DNA of 64,000 nt from Bradyrhizobium agreste (GTDB lineage: Bacteria > Pseudomonadota > Alphaproteobacteria > Rhizobiales > Xanthobacteraceae). Below the pieces are notes generated by a model. The model did no database searches. It saw only the letters and a program-made list of their open reading frames with translations, and was not told the DNA's origin. The translations under genes were made by a program, and so were the position numbers. Positions 52,431 through 61,523 of this stretch are shown here, in pieces. The number at the start of each line of letters is the position of its first letter. The stretch's first letter is position 1. The stretch is from positions 131,501 through 195,500 of the forward strand of contig NZ_JACCHP010000015.1 in the NCBI RefSeq assembly GCF_016031625.1, read 5' to 3'.

Positions 52431-53822
52431 ATGTGCGGCACTCACGCCTCCGCGCAAGCGCTTTCGCCTGCCAAAATCTCGCTTCGCGCCCTCTTCCTTG
52501 GCGCGGCCATGAGTTTCGTTCTTGCGGCCCCCGCCGCGGCGAGCACCGAGTGCGTGCTGGGGAGCAAGGCCGCCCCGGCCGAGTTGATCTCCGCGTGCAG
52601 CGCCATCATCGACCAGACCGCCAATCCCGCCGCCGACCGCAGCGTGGCCCTCGTCGTCCGCGCGGAAGCCAATGCGCAGACCCTTGGAGGCCAGTCACAG
52701 GCGCTGCGGGATCTCGACCGCGCGATCGCGCTCGACGGCAAGAACGCGAAGGCCTGGCGGGTGCGCGGCGACCTCCTGCGCGAGGCCGGCGGCGACCTCA
52801 ATCGAGCCGCGGCGGATCTGACCAAGGCGATCGAGCTCGACCCGCAGGATGCCGAAGCTTACGAGCTGCGCGGCATCGTCTACACCAGTCAGCGCCGGCT
52901 CGACCGCGCGCTCGCCGATTACGACCAGGCGCTCAAGCTGAAGCCGGACGATGCGCAAGCCTGGTCCGATCGCGGCGTCGCCTATTATCTCGGCGGCGAC
53001 AACGAGAAGGCGATCAGGAATTTCGACGAGGCGCTGCGGCTGGATCCAAACCGCGCGCGCACCTACACCAATCGCGGTGCGGCCTACAAGAAGCTCGGCC
53101 AGCTCGACAAGGCGGTCGCCGACGACGGTGAGGCGATCAGGCTCGATCCGAAGGTGCCGGAATATTACGACAATCGCGGCCTGACCTATGCGGCGATGGG
53201 CGAGTACGACAAGGCGATTGCCGATTACGACCAGGCGATCCGGCGGGAGCAGCGCGCCAACTTCCTGACCAACCGCGGCGATTCCTACCAGTTCAAGGGC
53301 GAGCTCGGGGCGGCGCTGAGCGACTACGAGGCTGCGCTCAAGCTCGACCCGAATTTCGCGAAGGCCTACAACAATCGCGCGGTGCTCTACAAGAAGATGG
53401 GCGAGCGCAAGAAGGCGCTGGCCGATTATGAGACGGCGCTGAAGCTGGATCCTGGCAACGAGAATGCAGCAAACGGCCGCCGCAGCATGATCGCCGAGAT
53501 CGCCAGGTTCGGCGCGGCGTCCCCGGGCCCGATGCATGCGCGCTCGGCCGACGACAGCGGGCCGTCCTTCGATTGTGCCACCGCAAAGCGCGAGGTCGAG
53601 AAAGCAATCTGCGCCGATCCTCAGCTCGGCGTGCTCGACCGCCAGATCGCCGAGGCTTACGGGCGGGTGCTGAAATCCGCGAGCAAGCGCGCCGCAGACA
53701 GCCTGCGCAAGTCGCAGCGCGATTTCCTCGCCACGCGCGATGCGAGTTTCCGTCGCCCCGGCTATGATCTGAAAAAGGTCATGCAGGATCGCTTGCAGCG
53801 CTTGAACGCGATGGAGAGCTAG
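52431..53822 (+). CDS. Exported TPR-LprI (DUF1311) protein, paralogue 2
   Basis: A 463-residue larger version: signal peptide (cleavage near PAAAS), eight or so TPRs with the pattern DYDQALKLKPDDAQAWSDRG, then the same C-terminal cysteine module (FDCATAKREVEKAICADPQL ... FRRPGYDLKKVMQDRLQRLN). Nearly identical module ends in both genes indicate tandem duplication with TPR expansion. Probably periplasmic; the TPR arm may bind a protein partner and the LprI module a wall component or enzyme. Confidence 0.88.
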   Translation: MCGTHASAQALSPAKISLRALFLGAAMSFVLAAPAAASTECVLGSKAAPAELISACSAIIDQTANPAADRSVALVVRAEANAQTLGGQSQALRDLDRAIALDGKNAKAWRVRGDLLREAGGDLNRAAADLTKAIELDPQDAEAYELRGIVYTSQRRLDRALADYDQALKLKPDDAQAWSDRGVAYYLGGDNEKAIRNFDEALRLDPNRARTYTNRGAAYKKLGQLDKAVADDGEAIRLDPKVPEYYDNRGLTYAAMGEYDKAIADYDQAIRREQRANFLTNRGDSYQFKGELGAALSDYEAALKLDPNFAKAYNNRAVLYKKMGERKKALADYETALKLDPGNENAANGRRSMIAEIARFGAASPGPMHARSADDSGPSFDCATAKREVEKAICADPQLGVLDRQIAEAYGRVLKSASKRAADSLRKSQRDFLATRDASFRRPGYDLKKVMQDRLQRLNAMES

Positions 53823-53831
53823 GCGTTCTTA

Positions 53832-53975
53832 GCCTCTCCCCGCGTGCGGGGAGAGGCCGGAATTTGCGATTAGCAAATTCCGGGTGAGGGGGCTCTCCGC
53901 GAACTCATCTCTCACCGTATTCGCCGATGCGGCCCCTCACCCCGGCCCTCTCCCCGTAAGAACGGGGCGAGGGAG
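53832..53975. repeat. Palindromic CTCTCCCC-type intergenic repeat
   Basis: Outer hairpin CCTCTCCCCGC-GT-GCGGGGAGAGG at 53832-53856, inner hairpin GGAATTTGCGATTAGCAAATTCC at 53859-53881, and a right arm CCCTCTCCCCG..CGGGGCGAGGG. Diverged relative of 42491-42640. It fills most of the 336-bp gap between the TPR-LprI and acyl-CoA synthetase genes; no gene is present there. Confidence 0.7.
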
Positions 53976-54158
53976 CGCACCGCCAATGCGGCCAGCCCTG
54001 TGACTCCTTCAAGGGCCCATCCTTTTCAGCTTGAACGGCGGCCCATTCCCGCGAAAATAAGCCCACAACAAGGCCGGCAATTGATCCTGGTCATGGCGGG
54101 GAAGCTGTCCTGCCACAAGGGTCGCAGCCTGGCGAATAAAGGGAACGGGAGCGCGGGA

Positions 54159-56069
54159 ATGAATGTTCAGGGCAAAAGCCGTTATCACGAGGTTCATGCG
54201 CGCTCGCTGGCCGATCCGGAGGGCTTCTGGGCCGAGGCGGCGAAAGAGATCGACTGGATCGAGCCTGCGACGAAGATCTTCGATCCCTCGCAAGGAACCT
54301 ACGGTCGCTGGTTTGCCGGTGGCGTCGTCAACACCTGCTACAACGCCCTCGACCGCCACGTCGAACGCGGCCGCGCCGACCAGGTCGCGCTGATCCATGA
54401 TTCGCCGCTGACGGGCTCGGTCACCAAGTTCACCTATGCCGACCTGCTGAACGAGGTCCAGGCACTCGCCGCAATCATGCAGGATTTCGGCGTCGCCAAG
54501 GGCGACCGTGTCATCCTCTATATGCCGATGGTGCCCGAGGCGGTGGTCGCGATGCTCGCCTGCGCGCGGCTCGGGGCGGTGCACTCCGTGGTATTCGGCG
54601 GCTTTGCCGCGAAGGAGCTTGCCACCCGCATCGACGATGCGCAGCCCAAGCTGATCCTGTCCGCCAGCTGCGGCATCGAGCCCGGCCGCATCGTGCAGTA
54701 CAAGCCGCTGCTCGACGAGGCGATCAGGCTTGCCAGCAGCAAGCCGAAGGCCTGCATCGTGTTGCAGCGTCCGCAGCTCACCTGCGAGATGACGCCGAGC
54801 CGCGACTACGACTGGGCCAGCCTGCGCCGCAAGGCGCTGAACGATGGCAAGCGCGCGGCTTGCGTGCCTGTCGCCGCGACAGATCCGCTTTACATCCTCT
54901 ACACATCGGGCACGACCGGCGTGCCGAAGGGCGTCGTGCGCGACAATGGCGGGCATCTCGTCGCGGTGAAATGGTCGATGTTCAACCTCTATGGCGTCAA
55001 GCCGGGCGAGGTCTGGTGGTGCGGCTCCGACATCGGCTGGGTGGTCGGCCACAGCTACATCGTCTACGGCCCGCTGCTGCACGGCGCGACCACGATCATG
55101 TACGAGGGCAAGCCGGTCGGCACGCCCGACGCCGGCGCGTTCTGGCGCGTGATCTCCGAGCACAAGGCAGTCGCCTTCTTCACTGCGCCGACAGCCTTTC
55201 GCGCCATCCGCAAGGAAGACCCGGATGGGAAATTCATCCGGCAGTACGACCTGTCCAAATTCCGTACCCTGTTCCTCGCGGGCGAGCGTGCCGATCCGCC
55301 GACCGTCGAATGGGCGGAGCAGCAGCTGAAGGTGCCGGTGATCGACCATTGGTGGCAGACCGAGACCGGCTGGTGCATCGCCGGCAATCCGGTCGGCCTC
55401 GGCATGCTGCCGGTGAAGCACGGCTCGCCGACGGTGCCGATGCCGGGCTATCAGGTCGATGTCGTCGACGAAGCGGCAAAGCCGGTCGGCCCCAACACCA
55501 TGGGCTCGATCGTCATCAAGCTGCCGATGCCGCCGGGCTGCCTGCCGACGCTGTGGAACCAGGACGAGCGCTTCAAGGAGGCATACCTGAGCGAATTCCC
55601 CGGCTATTACAAAACCTCCGACGCCGGCTACAAGGACGAGGACGGCTATGTCTTCGTGATGGGCCGCACCGACGACATCATCAACGTCGCCGGCCATCGC
55701 CTCTCCACCGGCGGCATGGAGGAGATCCTGGCCTCGCATCCCGATGTCGCCGAATGCGCCGTGCTCGGCGTCAAGGACGCCATCAAGGGCGAGGTGCCGT
55801 GCGGCTTCCTGGTGCTGAAGGCGGGCGTGAAGCGCCCGCCCGCCGAGATCGAGAAGGAGATCATCGCGCTGGTGCGCGACAAGCTCGGCCCCGTCGCCGC
55901 GTTCAAGCTCGCCATCACCGTCGGCCGCCTGCCCAAGACGCGCTCCGGCAAGATCCTTCGCGGCACCATCAAGAAGATCGCCGACGGCGAATCCTGGACC
56001 ATGCCGGCGACGATTGAGGATCCCAAGGCACTCGACGAAATCGGCGAGGCGCTGAAGGGACGGGTGTGA
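54159..56069 (+). CDS. prpE: Propionyl-CoA synthetase-type acyl-CoA ligase
   Basis: A 636-residue ANL-family ligase that activates propionate (or a related short acid) to acyl-CoA via acyl-AMP. Motif A3 is YTSGTTGVPKGVVRDNGGH; WWQTETGW and YKTSDAGYKDEDGYVFVMGR mark A5-A8; A10 is KTRSGKILRGTIKK with catalytic Lys598. The N-terminal domain (KEIDWIEPATKIFDPSQG) fits the PrpE/AcsA group. ATG 54159 has GGGAG about 8 bases before. Not linked to prpBC here. Confidence 0.92.
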   Translation: MNVQGKSRYHEVHARSLADPEGFWAEAAKEIDWIEPATKIFDPSQGTYGRWFAGGVVNTCYNALDRHVERGRADQVALIHDSPLTGSVTKFTYADLLNEVQALAAIMQDFGVAKGDRVILYMPMVPEAVVAMLACARLGAVHSVVFGGFAAKELATRIDDAQPKLILSASCGIEPGRIVQYKPLLDEAIRLASSKPKACIVLQRPQLTCEMTPSRDYDWASLRRKALNDGKRAACVPVAATDPLYILYTSGTTGVPKGVVRDNGGHLVAVKWSMFNLYGVKPGEVWWCGSDIGWVVGHSYIVYGPLLHGATTIMYEGKPVGTPDAGAFWRVISEHKAVAFFTAPTAFRAIRKEDPDGKFIRQYDLSKFRTLFLAGERADPPTVEWAEQQLKVPVIDHWWQTETGWCIAGNPVGLGMLPVKHGSPTVPMPGYQVDVVDEAAKPVGPNTMGSIVIKLPMPPGCLPTLWNQDERFKEAYLSEFPGYYKTSDAGYKDEDGYVFVMGRTDDIINVAGHRLSTGGMEEILASHPDVAECAVLGVKDAIKGEVPCGFLVLKAGVKRPPAEIEKEIIALVRDKLGPVAAFKLAITVGRLPKTRSGKILRGTIKKIADGESWTMPATIEDPKALDEIGEALKGRV

Positions 56070-56080
56070 GTTTGCCCTTC

Positions 56081-56170
56081 TGTCATGCCCGGGCTTGACC
56101 CGGGCATCCATCAATGAGCAAGCACTTGCCTTGATTTCGATGGACTGCCGGGTCAAGCCCGGCAATGACG
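56081..56170. repeat. Nested palindromic intergenic repeat, copy B
   Basis: Same unit as 22996-23086 but inverted: ATGCCCGGGCTTGACCCGGG and TGCCGGGTCAAGCCCGGCA are palindromes that also form the arms of a larger dyad (CATCCATC ... GATGGACT). It separates prpE from a lipoprotein gene. Confidence 0.75.
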
Positions 56171-56189
56171 AATGAGACAGGACGACCAA

Positions 56190-56456
56190 ATGTCAGCCAA
56201 ACTCGCGCAGTATGGGGCAATCTCTCTGCTCGCCGTCGCTCTCTCCGCCTGCTCGGCGCGCTATCAGACGCCAGTGGCGATGGGCGGCGACGACGACGAT
56301 GCGGTCTGCCAGAGCCGGGGCTATGCGCAGGGCTCGCCGGAATACGTGGCCTGCCGCAAGGACCGCGACGTCCAGCGCAATGCCGCCACCGCGCGCGCCG
56401 ACCGCCGCCAGCGCGATCTCGGCGAATACATGCTGAACAATCCTGTGCGGCCGTGA
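56190..56456 (+). CDS. Small lipoprotein, 88 residues
   Basis: Signal with lipobox LLAVALSACS (modified Cys), then an acidic patch GGDDDD, a CQSRGYAQGSPEYVACRKDR segment with two more cysteines and an Arg-rich helix. AGGACG precedes ATG 56190, preferred to 56172. The pattern (cysteine, GxxxGSPEYVAC, RDxQ) is a common small rhizobial lipoprotein of unknown function. Confidence 0.8.
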   Translation: MSAKLAQYGAISLLAVALSACSARYQTPVAMGGDDDDAVCQSRGYAQGSPEYVACRKDRDVQRNAATARADRRQRDLGEYMLNNPVRP

Positions 56457-56648
56457 TGTGAGCGGCGGCACTATGTTGCCACGCCATCCGCTTCGCATTC
56501 GCGCTTTCCGTGACACATCTGCAACGCCCGGGCCAAATCGCGTCGCGATAGTCCCGGTTTGATCGGCATCAAATCCCGCACCACCCTCTTTCTGCTCTGA
56601 CGCTGATGTCGCGCAACGACGCGTGGACATGGTTGAAGGGGATTGAAA

Positions 56649-57395
56649 ATGGATGGAACGATAAGAAACCTGGCGCAGGTCGCGACGCTCGGCGCGATGC
56701 TCGCGGGCACCTTTGCATCAGTGCAGGCGGCAGATCTGCCGGTCTACAAGAAGGCGCCGCCGCCGGTGGAGGCGTTCAATCCGTGGATGGTGCGCCTGCG
56801 GGTGCTCGGCGTATTGCCGGATGCGGGCGGGAGCACCGTCAATGTCGCCGGCGTGCCTTCGCTGTCGTCGCCGAATTCGGGCCTGTCGATCAGCGATCAG
56901 GTCGTGCCCGAGCTCGACATCAGCTATTTCTTCACCAAGAACATCGCGGCCGAATTGATCCTGGGCGTGACCAGGCATTCGATCAGCGGCACCGGCTCGC
57001 TCGCGAACCTGCCGATCGGCAAGACCACGCTGCTGCCCCCGACGCTGACGCTGCAATATCACTTCGACCAGTTCGGCGCGTTCAAGCCGTATGTCGGCGC
57101 GGGCGTGAACTACACCGTGTTCTTCAACAATTCCGCCGCCAACGCGCTGGCGGCAATCGCCGGGCCGCCCGCCATCGTCGCCACCACCACCAATCTGCAT
57201 GTCAGCAATGCCTGGGGCGGCGCCGTCCAGTTCGGCTTCGACTACATGATCGATCGGCATTGGGGTCTCAACGTCGACGTCAAGAAGCTCTGGCTGCGCC
57301 CGGACTATAGCGCGACCGTTTCCGGCCTGCCGGTCACCGGCACCGCGCATATCGATCCCTGGCTGGTCGGCGCGGGCGTGACGTACAAGTTCTGA
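56649..57395 (+). CDS. OmpW-family outer-membrane protein
   Basis: A 248-residue barrel protein. Signal peptide (ATLGAMLAGTFASVQAADLP), then the OmpW signature in PWMVRLRVLGVLPDAGGSTV, and strands including VVPELDISYFFTKNIAAELI and PYVGAGVNYTVFF. It ends in YKF, the terminal aromatic of outer-membrane barrels. AGGGGA lies about 8 bases before ATG 56649. Small hydrophobic transport channel role by family. A strong terminator follows. Confidence 0.92.
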   Translation: MDGTIRNLAQVATLGAMLAGTFASVQAADLPVYKKAPPPVEAFNPWMVRLRVLGVLPDAGGSTVNVAGVPSLSSPNSGLSISDQVVPELDISYFFTKNIAAELILGVTRHSISGTGSLANLPIGKTTLLPPTLTLQYHFDQFGAFKPYVGAGVNYTVFFNNSAANALAAIAGPPAIVATTTNLHVSNAWGGAVQFGFDYMIDRHWGLNVDVKKLWLRPDYSATVSGLPVTGTAHIDPWLVGAGVTYKF

Positions 57396-57437
57396 GGCGT
57401 TCGCGACGTCTGTCTCGACGCCCGCGATCTCACACGC

Positions 57438-57471
57438 AAAAAACGCGGCAGGTTCCCCTGCCGCGTTTTTT
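57438..57471. terminator. Rho-independent terminator between ompW-type gene and trcR
   Basis: Stem ACGCGGCAGG / CCTGCCGCGT with a 4-base loop, preceded by A6 and followed by T6, so it can work in both directions for the two convergent genes. Confidence 0.85.
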
Positions 57472-57497
57472 CGTTCGGTCGATCGTCGAAGGGGGAA

Positions 57498-58193
57498 CTA
57501 CTCCTCCTCGTTTTCGTGCTTCTTGCCGCCGAGCGTCTTCAGCTTGGCGAACACGGCGTCGACGTTGAGGTCGTCGCTGGATTTCTCCGCGGGCTCGTAC
57601 TCGTCCTTGCGGGTGGTCTCGGAGGCCGGCAGCAGGGTGGCGCCGCCATAGGCTGCGTCGATCGGCTTTTCCTTTGCCGCGCGCGCCACTTCGAAATCGA
57701 GCTCGATCTGCGAGCAGAGGCCGAGCGTGACCGGATCGATCGGGGTCAGCTGGGACGTGTTCCAGTGGGTGCGGTCGCGCACGCTGGCGATGGTGCTCTT
57801 GGTGGTGCCGACCAGACGCATGATCTGCGCGTCCTTGAGTTCCGGATGGCTGCGGAGCAGCCAGAGGATGGCGCTCGGGCGCTCATGGCGGCGCGAGACC
57901 GGGGTATAACGCGGGCCCTTGCGCTTGGGCTGGGGCGGCAGCACCACCTTGCTCTCCTGGAGGCGGAGCCGGTAGTCCGGGTTCTTCTCGCCCTTCTCGA
58001 TCTCCTCGCGGGTCAGCTGGCCGTTGGAGAGGGGATCCATGCCCTTGATGCCCTGGGCGGCGTCGCCGTCGGCGATGGCGCGCACCTCAAGGGGATGCAT
58101 CTTGGTGAAATCGGCGACCTGGTCGAAGGTCAGCGCGGTGTTGTCGAGCAGCCAAACGGCGGTCGCCTTGGGCATCAGAGGTGCGTTGCTCAT
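57498..58193 (-). CDS. trcR: DUF1013 protein, cell-cycle transcriptional regulator TrcR-like
   Basis: A 231-residue protein matching the alphaproteobacterial DUF1013/TrcR family: LMPKATAVWLLDNTALTFDQ, VADFTKMHPLEVRAIADGDA, and a helix-turn-helix-like section ELKDAQIMRLVGTTKSTIAS. TrcR associates with RNA polymerase and controls cell-cycle genes. AAGGAG is 7 bases before ATG 58193. C-terminus acidic. Divergent from ispH by 265 bp with no further gene. Confidence 0.92.
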   Translation of the reverse strand: MSNAPLMPKATAVWLLDNTALTFDQVADFTKMHPLEVRAIADGDAAQGIKGMDPLSNGQLTREEIEKGEKNPDYRLRLQESKVVLPPQPKRKGPRYTPVSRRHERPSAILWLLRSHPELKDAQIMRLVGTTKSTIASVRDRTHWNTSQLTPIDPVTLGLCSQIELDFEVARAAKEKPIDAAYGGATLLPASETTRKDEYEPAEKSSDDLNVDAVFAKLKTLGGKKHENEEE

Positions 58194-58458
58194 GGCAAAT
58201 CTCCTTTGTGCTTCGCCCACCCCTCTGGAGGCGAAACCGGTGGTCATCAGCGATGACAGGGAATTCGCGCTATATAAGCCCGGAGGGGGTAGCCATGCAA
58301 TGGTTCTGCTATAGATAGTGCCTTGACACCGCCCGAAAGGGGGCCCAATTCCCTTTGAACCGGCGTAGGGTTCACGCCGACAGTTTTAAGCCCAATTCCC
58401 ATCCATCGACCGCCCCCGCCAGAAGGCGAAACGGGTGATTCGGTCCCGAGATCGCTCA

Positions 58459-59427
58459 ATGTCAGCCAAACCAGACCTCAAGATCGTGCTTTGTTCTCCT
58501 CGCGGCTTCTGTGCCGGGGTGGTCCGGGCGATCGACACCGTGGAACGGGCGCTCGATAAATACGGCGCGCCCGTCTATGTTCGCCATGAAATTGTGCACA
58601 ACAAGTACGTCGTCGATGGGTTGAAGAAGAAGGGCGCCATCTTCGTCGAGGAGCTCGCCGAAATCCCGGAGAATACCACCGCCCCCGTGGTGTTCTCGGC
58701 CCACGGCGTGCCGAAGTCGGTTCCGGCCGACGCCCAGTCCCGCAACCTGTTCTCGCTGGATGCGACCTGCCCGCTGGTGACCAAGGTGCATCGCGAGGCC
58801 GCGATCCACTTCAAGCGCGGGCGCGAGATTTTCCTGATCGGCCATTCCCACCATCCCGAGGTGGTCGGCACGCTCGGCCAGCTGCCGCCCGGCGCCGTGA
58901 CCCTGATCGAGACCGCCGAGGACGCCAAGACCATCACGCCGAAGGACCCCAACAACCTCGCCTTCGTGACCCAGACCACGCTGTCGATCGACGACACCGC
59001 GGAGATCGTGGCGCTGCTCAAGGAGCGCTTCCCGAACATCAACGGGCCGCACAAGGAAGACATCTGCTACGCCACCACCAACCGCCAGCTGGCGGTGAAG
59101 AAGGTGGCGCCGGTGGTGGACGCGCTCATCGTCGTCGGTGCCCCCAATTCGTCGAACTCGCAGCGCCTGCGCGAGGTTGCCGAGCGCGAGGGCTGCAAGA
59201 TCGCGGTGCTGGCGCAGCGCGCCGCCGACATCGACTGGGGCAGGTTCGGCAACATCAAGAGCCTCGGCATCACCGCGGGCGCGTCCGCGCCAGAGGTGAT
59301 CGTCGAGGAGATCATGGATGCGTTCGCCGAGCGCTACACGCTGCACGTGGAGACGGTCTCGGCCGCGGAAGAGAACGAGTTCTTCCCGTTGCCGCGTCAG
59401 GTGCGCCCCGAAGCCGCTGCAGAGTAA
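58459..59427 (+). CDS. ispH: 4-hydroxy-3-methylbut-2-enyl diphosphate reductase
   Basis: A 322-residue enzyme for the last step of the MEP isoprenoid pathway. The iron-sulfur cluster cysteines are present (Cys18 in RGFCAGVVRA, Cys104 in DATCPLVTKVH, Cys203 in DICYATTNRQ). Catalytic VFSAHGVPKSV and GHSHHPEVVGT (with conserved His and Glu) are intact. First gene of a rightward run ispH-thrB-rnhA (6-bp gap, then overlap), an order conserved in related genera. Confidence 0.97.
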   Translation: MSAKPDLKIVLCSPRGFCAGVVRAIDTVERALDKYGAPVYVRHEIVHNKYVVDGLKKKGAIFVEELAEIPENTTAPVVFSAHGVPKSVPADAQSRNLFSLDATCPLVTKVHREAAIHFKRGREIFLIGHSHHPEVVGTLGQLPPGAVTLIETAEDAKTITPKDPNNLAFVTQTTLSIDDTAEIVALLKERFPNINGPHKEDICYATTNRQLAVKKVAPVVDALIVVGAPNSSNSQRLREVAEREGCKIAVLAQRAADIDWGRFGNIKSLGITAGASAPEVIVEEIMDAFAERYTLHVETVSAAEENEFFPLPRQVRPEAAAE

Positions 59428-59433
59428 ATCTGC

Positions 59434-60417
59434 ATGGCGGTCTACACCGACGTTGCTGCCGACGAGCTTGCGGACTTTCTGAAGCAATACGATCTCGGCG
59501 AGCTGCTCTCCTACAAGGGCATCGCCGAGGGCGTCGAGAACTCCAACTTCCTGCTGCACACCAGCAAAGGCTCGTTCATCCTCACGCTCTATGAGAAGCG
59601 CGTGGCGAAGAACGACCTGCCGTTCTTCCTCGCGCTGATGACGCATCTCGCCGAGCACGGCATCAACTGCCCGTTGCCGGTAAAGGCGAGGGACGGCAAG
59701 GCGCTGCGCGAGCTGTCGGGCCGTCCGGCCGCGATCATCACCTTTCTCGAAGGGGTCTGGCCGCGCAAGCCGAATGCGACCCATTGCGCCGGCGTCGGCG
59801 AAGCGCTGGCGAAGATGCACCTGGCTGGCGCCGATTTCGCGGTCCGGCGCGCCAATGCGCTGTCGGTTTCGGGCTGGCGGCCGCTGTTCGATGCGGCTTC
59901 GGATCGTGCAGACGAGGTGCAGCCGGGGCTGCGCGCCTTCCTCGCCGCCGAGCTCGATTATCTCTCCAGCGGGGTCTGGCCGAGCGACCTGCCCGAAGGC
60001 GTGATCCACGCCGACCTTTTCAACGACAACGCCTTTTTCCTCGGCGACCAGCTCTCGGGGATCATCGACTTCACCTTCGCCTGCAACGACATGCTGGCCT
60101 ATGACGTCGCGATCTGCCTCAACGCCTGGTGCTTCGAGCCGGATCATTCTTTCAACGTCACCAAGGCGCGTGCCTTCCTCAACGCCTATGGCCGCGTGCG
60201 CAAGCTCTCCCAAGCCGAAGAGGCCGCGCTGCCGCTGCTGGCGCGGGGCGCTGCAATCCGCTTCCTGCTGACGCGGCTGGTCGACTGGCTCAACGTGCCG
60301 CCGGGCGCGCTGGTCAAGCCGAAGGATCCGCTCGAATATGTCCGCAAGCTGCGCTTCCATCAGAGCGTGACGAGCGTGCGCGATTATGGGCTGATCCCAT
60401 CGGGGCTGGTGGCGTGA
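59434..60417 (+). CDS. thrB: Homoserine kinase (type II)
   Basis: A 327-residue kinase of the phosphotransferase (APH-like) type that makes O-phosphohomoserine for threonine. Brenner motif VIHADLFNDNAFF at 190-202 (catalytic Asp194) and Mg-binding IIDFTFACND are present; the N-terminal lobe has EGVENSNFLLHTSKGSF. Six bases after ispH; its stop overlaps the rnhA start. Confidence 0.96.
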   Translation: MAVYTDVAADELADFLKQYDLGELLSYKGIAEGVENSNFLLHTSKGSFILTLYEKRVAKNDLPFFLALMTHLAEHGINCPLPVKARDGKALRELSGRPAAIITFLEGVWPRKPNATHCAGVGEALAKMHLAGADFAVRRANALSVSGWRPLFDAASDRADEVQPGLRAFLAAELDYLSSGVWPSDLPEGVIHADLFNDNAFFLGDQLSGIIDFTFACNDMLAYDVAICLNAWCFEPDHSFNVTKARAFLNAYGRVRKLSQAEEAALPLLARGAAIRFLLTRLVDWLNVPPGALVKPKDPLEYVRKLRFHQSVTSVRDYGLIPSGLVA

Positions 60418-60878
60418 GCGCACTTCCCAATGTCACGATCTATACCGACGGCGCCTGCTCCGGAAATCCCGGGCCGGGCGGCTGGGGCGCGATCCTGAAG
60501 TTCGGCGACAAGGAGAAAGAGCTGAACGGCGGCCAGCCGCACACCACCAACAACCAGATGGAATTGATGGCGGCGATCTCGGCGCTCGAAGCGCTGAAGA
60601 GGCCGTGCACGGTCGATCTCTACACCGACAGCCAATATGTCCGGCAGGGCATCACCGGCTGGATCTTCGGCTGGAAGCGCAACGGCTGGCGCACCGCCGA
60701 CAAGAAGCCGGTGAAGAACGTGGAGCTATGGCAGCGCCTCGACGCCGCGCTGAAGCAGCACGAGGTCCGCTGGCATTGGGTCAGGGGCCACGCCGGGCAC
60801 TCGGAGAACGAGCGCGCCGATCAGCTGGCGCGCGACGGCATCGCGATGGCAAGATTGCAGCAGAGGGTGAGGGAATAG
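60414..60878 (+). CDS. rnhA: Ribonuclease HI
   Basis: A 154-residue RNase H that cuts RNA in RNA-DNA hybrids. Catalytic Asp12 (TDGACSGNP), Glu50 (NNQMEL), Asp72 (YTDSQYV) and Asp136 (ERADQLARDG) are in place, with the basic-handle region WKRNGWRTADKKPVKN. The GTG start overlaps the thrB stop (GTGA), implying coupled translation. Confidence 0.96.
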   Translation: MSALPNVTIYTDGACSGNPGPGGWGAILKFGDKEKELNGGQPHTTNNQMELMAAISALEALKRPCTVDLYTDSQYVRQGITGWIFGWKRNGWRTADKKPVKNVELWQRLDAALKQHEVRWHWVRGHAGHSENERADQLARDGIAMARLQQRVRE

Positions 60879-60904
60879 GCGGGGCAAAAGCGCCACGCTT
60901 TCCG

Positions 60905-61009
60905 CTGTCATCGCCCGCGAAGGCGGGCGATCCAGTACGCCGCGGCCCCTCGATTCAATAATTGCTGTCTCTGGAATACTGGATGCCCCGCCTTCGCGGG
61001 GCATGACAG
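60905..61009. repeat. Nested palindromic intergenic repeat, third type
   Basis: Arms CGCCCGCGAAGGCGGGCG and GCCCCGCCTTCGCGGGGC are each palindromic and together lie within the larger dyad CTGTCAT ... ATGACAG. It separates rnhA from the convergent peroxiredoxin gene and could serve as a terminator. Confidence 0.75.
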
Positions 61010-61037
61010 CGTCATGTGGCTGAAAGCGGCGGTCGCC

Positions 61038-61523
61038 TTACAGCTGCCCGAGCAGCGTATCTCCGCCCGACACCTCGACCTTGCCGGGCATCGCCTCGAG
61101 GTTCAGCTTCTTCACCACGCCGTCCTCGACCAGCATCGAATAGCGCTTGGAGCGGATGCCGAGGCCGTTGGCGGAGGCGTCCAGCTCCATGCCGATTGCC
61201 TTGGTGAAGTCGGCATTGCCGTCGGCGAGGAAGACGGCCTCGTCGCGCTGGTCGGTGTCGCGCTTCCAGGCGTTCATGACGAAGGCGTCGTTGACGGAGA
61301 CGATGGCGATGGTGTCGACGCCCTTGTCCTTCATGGCATAGGCGTTGAGGAAGATGCTCGGCAGATGCATCTTGTGGCAGGTGCCGGTATAGGCGCCGGG
61401 CACCGCGAACAGCGCCACCTTCTTGCCCTTGAAGATGTCGTCGGTGGTCTTCACCTGCGGGCCTTCCGCCGTCATCACGCGGAATTTCGCCTCGGGCAGC
61501 TTGTCGCCAATCTGGATCGCCAT
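61038..61523 (-). CDS. Peroxiredoxin, Prx5-type, single cysteine
   Basis: A 161-residue thioredoxin-fold peroxidase that reduces peroxides. The active site is VPGAYTGTCHKMHLPSI with peroxidatic Cys49; no other cysteine exists, so it must be regenerated by an external thiol (glutathione/glutaredoxin as in related Prx5). GGGAG precedes ATG 61523. Monocistronic. Confidence 0.93.
   Translation of the reverse strand: MAIQIGDKLPEAKFRVMTAEGPQVKTTDDIFKGKKVALFAVPGAYTGTCHKMHLPSIFLNAYAMKDKGVDTIAIVSVNDAFVMNAWKRDTDQRDEAVFLADGNADFTKAIGMELDASANGLGIRSKRYSMLVEDGVVKKLNLEAMPGKVEVSGGDTLLGQL

Noticed and set aside
54009..56189. Leftward 726-codon open frame opposite prpE
   Set aside because: Antisense shadow of prpE.
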